DNA of 64,000 bases from Mitragyna speciosa (lineage: Eukaryota; Streptophyta; Magnoliopsida; Gentianales; Rubiaceae): contig CM045563.1 in assembly GCA_024721245.1 (NCBI GenBank), positions 23,955,394-24,019,393 of the forward strand, in the 5' to 3' direction. Shown one piece after another: positions 49,301-59,142 of the stretch (the stretch's first letter is position 1; every line of letters begins with the position of its first letter). The position numbers and the translations under genes are program-made. The notes under the pieces are model-generated. The model did not search any database, was not told where the DNA came from, and worked only from the letters and a program-made list of their open reading frames with translations.

Positions 49301-51360
49301 TTGTCCTGTATGATAGAATGTCAAACAGCTTGTATGTGTGTTGATCTGTATTCAAATCCTGCATGGCAGCAAGATTGCACACCTCCTCTTTCTTTAATTA
49401 ATTCTTAAGTGCCATGTCACTGCCATAAAGTTCAGTGACGGTTTACGCCAAAAGCCTCTAGCAATTAAAGGATTTAAAAACCCATAACAAGAGGCATTAA
49501 CATATGAAAATTTTATTAATTCCAACTAAGTGCATAGTTTGTGTAATAGGACCTTTTTTCCATTTTCACTTTGGATGATAAGCAAGTAAATTTGAAGACA
49601 GCTTCTGATAAGCAAAATATTTTTAATACAAGACTGAGCAAGGTTATAATATCAGCCACTGGTGTACTGTTCGCAGCAATGAATGTCAATTTAAATATCA
49701 TTTTAATCTAATATATCTCTTTTTCCCAATGTCCTCTATTTTGTATATGCTTACATCTAGTCGTTATGGTTAATTGCTTATGAAATGTTGCTCTGTGATC
49801 CTATAAAATAGGCACTGGCATAGCCTCCTGAGAATGAAACACTGCATTTCCTTATTTGCTTCTCATATCATTTTTGTTTGGTCATTTCTTCTTCATTAAT
49901 ATCAATACTAAAATGCATGAACAGGTACAAGATAGATGTTCTAGATTAATAGGAGGTACTCACACAAAGAATTTTGCTCATCTTTGGGGACCATTTCTCG
50001 AGAAATTCCCTAGCCTCATTGACTGCTATATCCAGTTCTTCGCACTCTTTACAGAGAATTTCATCAGAAGGTACTCTTCCATCAACCACATTATCAAGTA
50101 ATGGTTTCAAATGCTTCAATAGACAGCTTAGATGCGTGTAGTCATTTTGAGCAGGCATAGCCTTCATAGCTGAACATGCTACTAAATGAATAAACCGCGA
50201 TAAACTGTTAATAAGACATCTTACAGTCGTTAAGTCCATTGACCTGCTCACAGTAGTCAAAAAATTAAAAAATTTCAGGCAAAAAATTATTCAAGAAAAT
50301 ATAATAATGATAAGAAAGAAAGGATGATGAAACTTCAATTTGTCAAAAAATCTTCCACGTTGGCCAGTGGCTTTGAATTGCTAACAAGACATAACAAAAA
50401 GCCAATTATGCCTTCTTTTATTAGGAACTTGCTATAACTAAAGTGAAAAGACAATGGTTTACTATCAAAAGGTGTCATTTTGTTTCCATCTATCACTTGT
50501 TCTTGATTGACTTGATAGTATCATGGCAAGATGTAGGCTGGCTTAGAACCAAAACCTCCCATCACTAATTCAAATACTTGTGCTCCGTCAAGAAAGGTAA
50601 AACAGCTCTGCAATTGCAGTTTTTCTGTTTCACTGCATCAAAAGGAATAAAAATTTTGCACATTCTTTCAAATTGGCAGGAAATACGTATTGCACTGAAG
50701 AAAACGAATAGAAGTAACTAGATAATATTCACTACTATAGCATGATAATTGAGGCCGAAAATTCTGCAACAGCACACAAGCATTAAGAGTACTACCCAAG
50801 CTTCCATTTTCCTTTTTAATATTTTGCATCATAAAACAAAGTTACCCACTTTGTCCCGTGTACTACAGAGTTTAAAGCCAAATTTCCAAATCCCAATTAC
50901 AATACTGTAGAAATCCTTCTTCAAAAGTAAAATATCACTCAGGGACAAGTTGTTTAATTATTGAAAAGGTTTCTTGATTACAATTCCCTTCAAATTAGAA
51001 CAAGAAACCTAACCATGGAAAATTATCCATCACAGATATTCCTCAAACCCAATATAACTAGTGTCCATCAAATTATATGAGATGCTACATTCGAACGAAA
51101 AAATCAACTGCATCTCTTACCCATTGCAGAATTACAGCAGGTAATCAACACACAAGAAGACTAAGGTTAAATAGAAAGGTACCTCTGCTGTTTCACCTGA
51201 ATTTAGATGGAGTGAACAATAAAAATCAGATCTTGATGCAACCCAGGAACCAAACAGCATTTAACATCAAAATTGCTTGAGTATAATTGTCAATCTTCAA
51301 GAATCAGAGGGACCTGTTTTCTTGAAAATTTCTTGCAAAACCATCCTCAGAATGCTCCAT
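46398..51360 (-). CDS. U-box/ARM-repeat E3 ubiquitin ligase, PUB2/3/4-like
   Basis: Transfers ubiquitin from an E2 enzyme to substrate proteins. Five coding exons on the minus strand: 51314-51360, 49964-50243, 49106-49219, 47068-48939 and 46398-46463, giving 792 aa. The first is a 47-nt exon (MEHSEDGFARNFQEN) joined in frame through a split Arg codon to SMDLTTVRCLINSLSRFIHL. The U-box N-terminal domain covers about 18-240. The U-box is at about 251-324 (KIPSYFLCPLSLELMLDPVI, SGQTYERTSIQKWL, NYTVKALIANWCEENK). A Ser-rich linker follows at about 330-505, then armadillo repeats at about 507-771 (LLNLSINEK, AATALFNLS, VALLANLSTI). The last exon ends AQQLLSHFRAQRESATGRGK. Exon 4 must use the second of two acceptors 14 nt apart (tttcag before CACTTTATG) to stay in frame. 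If exon 1 is only leader, translation would start at Met18 (50239). PUB2, PUB3 and PUB4 cannot be separated by eye. Confidence 0.93.
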
Positions 51361-52497
51361 CCTAGAAACAGACAGAAAAGTGTTGCAAGAAGTGCAATGG
51401 AAGGAGGAGACAACATAAGGGGAAAGAAAAGAGAGAGAGGTTAAATTGGTGGGGCCTTTATGGCTGCAGATTTGCTAGGTGGCTTTGGTGAACTAATTAG
51501 CAATTATGGAGATGATTGCTAAACAATTAAAAAATGATGATGACGGATGAAAATTTTTTAATTGGAATCTAAAAATCATGATTAGGCTAAAAAATTGAGG
51601 ACCTTTTCTTAATGAACTGATAAAACTGAATCATGGTCAACAAACATTGCAGGGAAACCATGATTGGCTTTTTAACGTGCCCTGACCCCCCCGAAAAAGG
51701 AGAAAAGGAAGAAAGGAAAATGAAAGAAAAGTAGCTTAATCCAAAAAAACCCTCTATCTTACACATCTGTACTAGCTTACTAAGCATAATGGTACAGGTG
51801 ATTAATACACACAAGCTGCAAGCAGGACCGTAGAAAAATTTCGTATTCTCTTTGTTTATTTTTAAGTACTTTGATTAGTTGTTCTATCAGTAAATATTTT
51901 AATGACCATGGATTTTTTTTTTTTTAAGAGTAAAGACACTAGCAAGAATAAACCCAAAAATTTTTGAATCCGATCATTTTCAACCATGAGTATCTAATTT
52001 TAAGTGCAAGAGCCAAGTAAAGAATTCTATCGACGGCTAGACTAATCTGTTTCTATGATTTAGCCAGGCAAAGTTGTACGTAATTGAACAACGATTTGAG
52101 GCTTAATTTTAATTTTTGATGGCGACTGAAAAAAAAATTAGTGCTAAAATGTAAGATGGATATTTGAGAAAATTTTTAGATAATTAATTTTTGTTTTTGA
52201 CTTTGTCAGTTTACGACTACGAAGTATTGGCCCGTACGTGCGTACTAGAAGTCCAGAGCAAGATTATCAACCGAACAGATTCAGGCCAAAATAAATTAGT
52301 GCGTTACCATTACCATCTACTACAACTACTAGTACTAGCTGGCTCCATAACCATATACCCGACGAGCCACGCAGGAGGGCATTAGGTGGGAGTTTTTGCT
52401 TGGCCTAGCAGATACAAATATGATTTGAGGGTTCCACTGCATTAATACATTTACCTTGTGACATTGACCCCTTTTTTTCCTCCTCTCTTTTTTCGAT

Positions 52498-52740
52498 AAG
52501 GTCTGTGCTGAGTCCTTGATTACGCTTTTAAGCTTGGTAATCATAATGGGATGACATTGGTGTCAATATTGCTTTAGGTCCCAAGTGACAAGTCTTCAAT
52601 TTTTCAAGTCAGAAGTTCAAGGTCTGTGCTGAGTCCTTGACTACACTTTTAAGCTTGATAATCACAATGGGATGGCATTGGTGTCAATATTGCTTTAGGT
52701 CCCTAGTTACCAGTTTTCACTTTGTTAAGTCAGAATTTCA
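52498..52740. repeat. 121-bp tandem duplication
   Basis: aaggtctgtgctgagtcctt begins at 52498 and again at 52619. The two copies are about 85-90% alike by eye, so this duplication is older than the one at 11.75 kb. Confidence 0.88.
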
Positions 52741-53116
52741 ATCTTGCAATAGTGATCTGATACAACCTGAAAACATGTACAGTACCGTGAACTTCTTATC
52801 AAAGTTTGAAGCATTAGTCCAACGTTAAGCATTAGTCCTGATAAGAGTACTTGCTCACGTGACTCCCAAGTTTTCCGCTGTGATTATACAGTAAACAAGT
52901 CAACTGCTGGTTAAGAATTGGAAAGATGAAGAACATTCCCTTTTACAAGGTCAAATGTCTCGTTCTCAATAAAATTTCGTGCAGATAGTCGCTAGTCATG
53001 CTCGTTAATTACTTTCAGCAGCAGTAACAGGACTAACAATATCCTTACTGCTCACCATGTGCAAAACCACAAGTCAAAACCGACATTTTAGACAGGACTA
53101 CTTGGAATACTTAAAT

Positions 53117-53755
53117 TGTAACATCCCGTGTCTGGACTGGCCCAATAACTTTTGAGCTTTAAACCACGGGCTCAAAATGCTTAAGCCAAGTTATTTAGTA
53201 GCTCAAACGTAGGATGTTATATACAAATCATTTTCTTTTCTTCCCACCAATGTGGGACTTTTTGAGGGGTCTCACATTCACCCCTCCTTATCAGGCTTTA
53301 CGTCCTCGCAAAGCCCAATCCATATCATAATCCGGACTGTCCACTCGATTTCCTTATCAGGCTTTACGTCCTCGCAAAGCCCAATCCATATCATAATCCG
53401 GACTGTCCACTCGATTGTATCGGATTCAAGAGGTGACTCGTACGAGCTCTAGAGGTGGCTCCCGCCCTTAGGTCGACGTAGAACTTAGCCCCGCATAGCA
53501 CTTAGTTCCTCCACTTCCTTGCGTAGTCCGGCCCAAATACCATAGGCCCAGTCTCACCCCGTGCAGAGACCACACGAGGTTCGCTCTGATACCATTTGTA
53601 ACATCCCGCGTCCGGGCTGGCCCAATAACTTTTGAGCTTTAAACCACGGGCTCAAAATGCTTAAGCCAAGTTATTTAGTAACCCAAACGTAGGACGTTAT
53701 ATACAAATCATTTTCTTTCCTTCCCACCAATGTGGGACTTTTTGAGGGTCTCACA
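53117..53755 (-). mobile_element. Complete TRIM (miniature LTR retrotransposon)
   Basis: Two terminal direct repeats, 53117-53276 (160 bp) and 53597-53755 (159 bp), start TGTAACATCCC and end GTCTCACA. They are flanked by a perfect 5-bp target duplication taaat (53112-53116 and 53756-53760). Next to the right repeat lies gctctgatacca (53584-53595), which on the minus strand is tggtatcagagc, the usual primer-binding site complementary to initiator tRNA-Met. Next to the left repeat, cacccctcctt is the complement of a polypurine tract. The element therefore lies on the minus strand. The interior is about 320 bp and has no gag or pol, so it depends on another element. The LTRs differ at roughly 8 of 160 positions plus one indel. 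Confidence 0.9.
53286..53417. repeat. 66-bp tandem duplication inside the TRIM
   Basis: ccttatcaggctttacgtcc begins at 53286 and at 53352, and the copies are virtually identical. The unit sits just inside the polypurine-tract end of the element. Confidence 0.9.
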
Positions 53756-54564
53756 TAAATTACATGTAGGTTTTGTTTTATTAACCAGAAATAAAACTAC
53801 AAATGTGAAAGCATGCTCTGGCTGCTGTACGTATGGATGGAAATTGAAGAAATCAGCAAACCCTTTTATCAGTTTACCGACATTAGAGCAGGGGGCCCTT
53901 TAATATTTTTACAGAAGATCATTTGGGAAACTACCAAAACCATGTCCTTTCTCTTCCATTTTGTTCGTTACAATTGCATCAAAGAGTCGGTGGCCTCATT
54001 ATGTAGCTATCAATCATAAAGAACAAGCGACAATTTTACTAGTTAAGGAAGAGATGCGCAAACGGGCATTTACACAATTTTGCCGAATGCACGGAACAAG
54101 ATTTAATTCTAGAGTACAAACATCTATCTGAATTCGGTTTATAGACCCAAACAAAGAAGAGAAGAAATAGCTAATCGTCAACTAGTTGATCTACCTAAAC
54201 TTCTTTAAAGAGTCAACAACAACTACACATTTATTTACACCAGACCAGATTAAAAACTTGTCTAGCTAGCTACCTCCGGTAGATATATTTCTCACGACAT
54301 GGTCACAGGCGATATGCACAGCAGTAATTCTTTCGCAGTGAGAATGTTGGGTACTAAGGTAAGAAAAGAAGGTAGATAGGTGTGTATTAAGAATTCAAAC
54401 CAATGTTCGATCGTTCACCCAAAGATTCCAGAGTCTTTATACTATATGTGCCTGGACAATTATGCCTAGGGATTTTATAAATCTAAAAACTATGCCCGCA
54501 TTGTCAACTAATTTCCACTGAGGTTGGCGCCGAAAAGCCAACTCATTTACAGTTTCATGATTTT

Positions 54565-54614
54565 GATAGGATTCTTTTTTTTTTTTTTTTTTTTTTGGAA
54601 ATAGACAGGATTCT
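54565..54614 (-). mobile_element. Poly(A)-only retroposon scar
   Basis: An 11-bp direct repeat (ga[t/c]aggattct, 54565-54575 and 54604-54614, 10/11) flanks about 21 T followed by ggaaata. On the minus strand the insert reads tatttcc followed by poly(A) and then the duplication. Confidence 0.55.
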
Positions 54615-55534
54615 AATTTTAATGAGGGAAGAATTTAGACAAACCAAAAAAGACGCATGTTTAACGGAGCCCAGTTCTCGAACCTTGGGGGATGGCTTAG
54701 TGCCAAGCCCACACAAACGTACAGTTTCACAAGGACTGGCTTAACCTACCAAATCCAAGGGGTACGTGCACGCCAACAAAATTTTCCAGTACAATCCAAA
54801 AACATCACCTCTATTCATTCAATAATATTCCAGAAAACAGAAGTTTGGCTCTGCTACTGCTTTCTTTGTTTTTGGTTTCTTTTCTTTTTTAATTTTTTTT
54901 CTTTCTGTTGGTTTGATGGGGGGTTTCTCTTCTCCCGGGTAGGAATTTTTTTTTTTTTTTTTTTTTGGGTGCGTGTTGGGAGGGTTGGTTGAATGCTGGT
55001 GACATGCAGCTGCAGATATTGTAGCATCTCAGTGGTTCATAAAGGCACAAGTCAAAGCACTCCTGTACGCACATAAATTCAGGCAAATCATTAAAATGAC
55101 AAAACTAATAAGCCGAAGATACTTTGGTTCAAAATAAATTAGGGAAACGTAATACAGCAATTTACTTGATTTCTTTCTGATTCATTTAGGGCATTAGGTT
55201 TTAAGACAACAAATTCGCCACTTCCAATCTTTTACAACAAATTTGCGACTTTTCCAAACAATTTGCAACTCAGCACTTCATAAGTTGAGAAGGCCATGGG
55301 TATCAATCGAAACAGATTTCAGTGGTATACTCTTGCCGAGTAGGATAGAAGGCGAATAAATGATTCAAACCCCCAATTCACTGAAAAACCATCTTCAAAA
55401 TAACCAAAAGATATCTCATGTATCAGTACTCAAAAGACAAACTTTTGGGGATCCAAGATCACAAGTTTTAAAGATTGTGCTCAGTCCAACAAAAGAAAAA
55501 TCTTTGATCACATCATGCATGAAAACAATCAGAT

Positions 55535-56647
55535 TCAGCCTCCACTCAGCAACTCAACAAGCTCATGTTTCTTCAACTTTGAGAATCCTCTCAAACCACG
55601 AGACTTTGCCAGTGCTCTCAGTTCTATTAGCTTCATTTCACTTAAATTGTTGGATTCATCCACATCTGGTTCTTGTACATTCTCAGTATCGTCATCATAA
55701 ATACCTGAGATTTCGTCCTCGGACATCTCATCAAACACATCACCATCTGAGAATGTGGACTCGGTATCTGATTCAGCCTCAGTTTCAATCCCAAATTCAG
55801 GCTCTGAACTTTTCTTCTTCTTTTCCCGATCAGAGTTGGCCCGTGAGATAGAATTAATAGTATCTTGATCAGAAAACATAGGTTGAACTTTCGTTTGAGG
55901 AACAGGTGATCTACGCTGGAAGTTTGACCTTGGTCGACTGATAACTGGAGCTTCACTTTGTTGCTTATCATGCTTCACACTGCTGTTTGAGTCATATGTG
56001 ACAGTATTTCTCTCTTCAGAAAATGAGCCATTCTGCTCAGGCTGGTCCGAGATGAAGTCTCTGCCACTGTCATTATCACTGCTTCTCTTTCCTTGTTGTA
56101 CTGAATGTTTCCTTAAAAGCTTGAGGAGAGAATCAACGGTCTCACTCTCTTTGCCTTTCTTCTGCGACTCCTCGACCTTTCTGTCTTCCTTGACAGCTGC
56201 CCTTTCCCGGAGCTGAGCCTGGACCTTCCTAAATAGTTCAACTATTTCCTTTTCCCTTGGACCAGGAGTTGCAGTGGCCGTTAGTCTGGGGTTGCTAGAG
56301 GAAGTAAGTAGAGGCCCATTCTTGGAAAAGAACATCTCAGATTCTCCAAGGCTGTCATAACCATCTCGGTCTTCATTTTGTCTGTACCTATTTCGGGAAA
56401 GTCCATGCTTGTTTAACCTTGAGAAATCAGGATTCCTCCTCTGACTGCCAGAACTTGCACTACATACAGGAGATGTACTCCTGACAGTGCATTGCAAATG
56501 CTTTACCTTTGGAGAGTTTTTGTTATGACCCCGAGAAAAGTACAATGTTAAGCAAACAGCTCTTCCAGAAACTCCTTGGCAAGGAGGACCAGTGCCATCA
56601 GGAGGCCCATGTCCTGAATCCAATGAAACAAGTGGATTTATAGACAT
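55535..56647 (-). CDS. RHON1: Rho-N domain chloroplast RNA-binding protein, RHON1-like
   Basis: RHON1 of Arabidopsis is a chloroplast protein that binds plastid RNA through its Rho-N domain and works with RNase E in rbcL transcript processing or termination (established for the family). Here an uninterrupted 370-codon frame carries a likely transit peptide at about 1-60 (Ser/Thr-rich, hydroxylated, few acidic residues). A conserved plant segment follows with RRNPDFSR and NEDRD, then a charged helix PGPREKEIVELFRKVQAQLR (about 128-147). A long acidic, low-complexity middle (about 285-330, DEMSEDEISGIYDDD) leads to the C-terminal Rho-N helix-loop-helix at about 335-368 (LSEMKLIELRALAKSRGLRG). 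The protein ends two residues after that domain. The start fits the pattern of homologues (MS...LVS...G..C.GVSGRAV), and aaaggaaaag just upstream may be a leader acceptor. It lies on the same strand as the IMP-like gene, about 2.5 kb away. Confidence 0.9.
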   Translation of the reverse strand: MSINPLVSLDSGHGPPDGTGPPCQGVSGRAVCLTLYFSRGHNKNSPKVKHLQCTVRSTSPVCSASSGSQRRNPDFSRLNKHGLSRNRYRQNEDRDGYDSLGESEMFFSKNGPLLTSSSNPRLTATATPGPREKEIVELFRKVQAQLRERAAVKEDRKVEESQKKGKESETVDSLLKLLRKHSVQQGKRSSDNDSGRDFISDQPEQNGSFSEERNTVTYDSNSSVKHDKQQSEAPVISRPRSNFQRRSPVPQTKVQPMFSDQDTINSISRANSDREKKKKSSEPEFGIETEAESDTESTFSDGDVFDEMSEDEISGIYDDDTENVQEPDVDESNNLSEMKLIELRALAKSRGLRGFSKLKKHELVELLSGG

Positions 56648-59142
56648 TTGCCTTTTCCTTTCTTTATGGGATGATAAAAGAGGTATAAATTATATCAAGT
56701 ACATTCAAATCATTGGAGGTCTCATGTAACACCTGGTTAATGACATTGTAAGCGCACACCACTTTTAGTCACACAATTAGTTTCAAATCCCACTACTTAA
56801 AACTCATACAATCGATTCAACATTAAACTTTAGCACCAAATACATATTTCCTCTTTTATGTGAGCATTTCAAGATGAATAAAAAATTTCACTCGTATCCG
56901 TGCCAATTCTCCTGTAATAATACCATTCAGAAACAAAAGAATAATCCAGGAAGAAACTCAAAAATTCAGAATTCCTCATTTACAGCAAGCGCCATTGATA
57001 TTTAACTGAAAATGAAAAAGCCCAAGAAAGATGGGGGAAGGTGAATACCGACATTGCGTGGAACTTAACAAAGGATTAGAAGTTAAATTGAAACTAATTA
57101 TGCTTATTTCAATAGAATTCATACACCTATGGGGTGACGCATTTCAACAGAATTCAAATACTTGAGTAGGAAAATGACAACAGAAGAGCAATCAAAACGG
57201 TCAGAGTATAAAAATATAACTGACAAATAAAAGCTCAATGGAATCCCAGCTAGACATTTCATCAAATAGATAGCACGCAACACAATTTAGGTTAACTCTT
57301 GAAAACTACAATCGGACAAATGAAAAGAATCCTAGAGGTTTGTTTTTGTATTACCTGGAACACTTTTGGCAATAAAATGAATTGCTCGAGACATTTTTTG
57401 ATAGGTATCAATCAAAAGTATAAATTCTCAAATCCCGTTTTGCATCTTTTGCAGAGAATTTTGGACTCGCTGGTTAGTAGTGGGTGGGCAGGCAAAACCC
57501 TCTGCATTGTTAATATATGTCTCACACTGGCAATGAAGGTTTCTTTCACTACTCCCTAGTTTGCAACGGCTAAAGATCCTATGTTACGTAGTCTGAAATG
57601 TTCACAATCGCTAATATATCTCTTAAAAAAGAGGGACACGTGTTAATATAAAATAAGTATAATATGAAGGTGAAAAGACCAAAAACAGTTTAAAACCTTT
57701 TTTTTTTAATTTTTTTTAAATTAAGAAAAGGAAGGAAAGTCTATGAGATTGCTAAGTAAGAGGAATAATATTAGGGGTTGATTGCTTCGTGGGAATTGGA
57801 ATCGAGATCCCTTATAAGTTGCTTGGTTAGAGGGAATTGGAATTGAAAAATCAGAATCATTTTTGAAAATTTTAGAATCTCCCATCCCTTACCAAATTGG
57901 AGGAAATCAGAATTATTTCTAAAAATTTTACAACTTTGACTTCTTTTTTATTCTTCAATTGTTTTGTTTTGCTATGATAAACCATTAGTAAACATCATCA
58001 TTTGTTAATTAATCATCAAAACTAGATGATTTAAGACTATAAAGTTTTCAAAAGTGAATAATTCCAATTCTGATTCTGACATCCAACCAACCGAAGATAT
58101 TAGAATGAAAAACTTTATTCCAATTTTGAAGTGAATGATTTTGATTTTGATTTCGAATCCTTTCTACCAACCAAGCGCTCCCTTAATTTCAGAAAAAGTT
58201 TTCAAGACATTTCTTTTTCTTCAATCTCAATAAATTTCATATTATTTAAAGCTTGATTTGTGAATGTTTCGTCTCACAAATCCTAAACCAGTAATAAGAA
58301 ATTTTTTATCTTATGGAAAACATTAGCACTAGTAGTTTATAATTCCATTTAGACGGAAAAGAAAAAGAAAAGTTTGATAACTTTACGGTTTGAATTGAGG
58401 AAGTTCAAATTATTCTGTCTTCATTCTTTTGTTTAATCTATACCGTATATAGGAATGAAACCACGGAAGCTTGATGACACCTACATGACAATTTCTTATG
58501 ACAACGAAAAATTGGATGGAGTCGCCCAGTTTATCATGTAGGATTTACGAAAATTCTCAATGAATCATGCAAATCCAGTATATCAATTTCAAAATGACAC
58601 AAATCTAAATTTTTACCAATTGGTCCAACTGAAATGACAATTTTAAACTGAATGCACGCAGTCAACCCCGTGTCAACAACGCAAATTTGAAGCAATCTGC
58701 CCATGCTAAATTATTATCTGAACAAAATTAATGAAATTAACTACTTGAACAATTTACAACTCTCAATCTTAATAAAAAGGTCAAAGCCTAAATCTAAGCA
58801 AGCATTCTTCAGGACAGTTGCCAATTCAAATCTTTTGCTGTTGTTTTCAGACCAGAAAAGGGTCCATAAACAACAGACAAGCTACTCAAATACAGGCTGA
58901 TTGAAGTGTTCAACTAGAAAGAAAGACGTAACCATTTGTTAAAAACTCTTCCTTTCTTATGGAGAATGCTACTAAACCAGCCACCATCCTGCAAGAAATG
59001 ATTTGTTCAGAAGACCTTGATAACTCTTATTTTATATTGCCCCTCGAACTTGCAAACGATAAACAGGTCCAGCAAGGAAAATGGACAAGAAGAGTACATC
59101 CGAATCAATAGAACCGTGGCTATTTTCTTCTTGAAACCACTC
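56648..59142. other. RHON1 upstream region and intergenic DNA
   Basis: The RHON1-like promoter and leader should lie in the first several hundred bases. A Tourist-like MITE occupies 57774-58182. I see no further gene. Confidence 0.5.
57774..58182. mobile_element. Tourist-like MITE, 409 bp, TTA target duplication
   Basis: Imperfect terminal inverted repeats begin ggggttgattgcttcgtggg on the left and, on the minus strand, gggagcgcttggttggtaga on the right. Both continue into a ggaatt/gaatcga motif. The element is flanked by the 3-bp direct repeat tta (57771-57773 and 58183-58185), the PIF/Harbinger signature. The interior is AT-rich and non-coding. Confidence 0.65.

Larger units (their letters stand above)
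51361..55534. other. Intergenic with TRIM element and tandem duplications
   Basis: The first 100 bp or so (purine-rich on the minus strand) should hold the U-box gene leader and start. Further on lie a 121-bp tandem duplication, a complete TRIM element and a poly(T) scar, each listed separately. No coding frame is supported. Confidence 0.6.

Noticed and set aside
53252..53452. 66-codon open frame with a repeated peptide
   Set aside because: It is the translation of the TRIM interior 66-bp duplication, not a gene.
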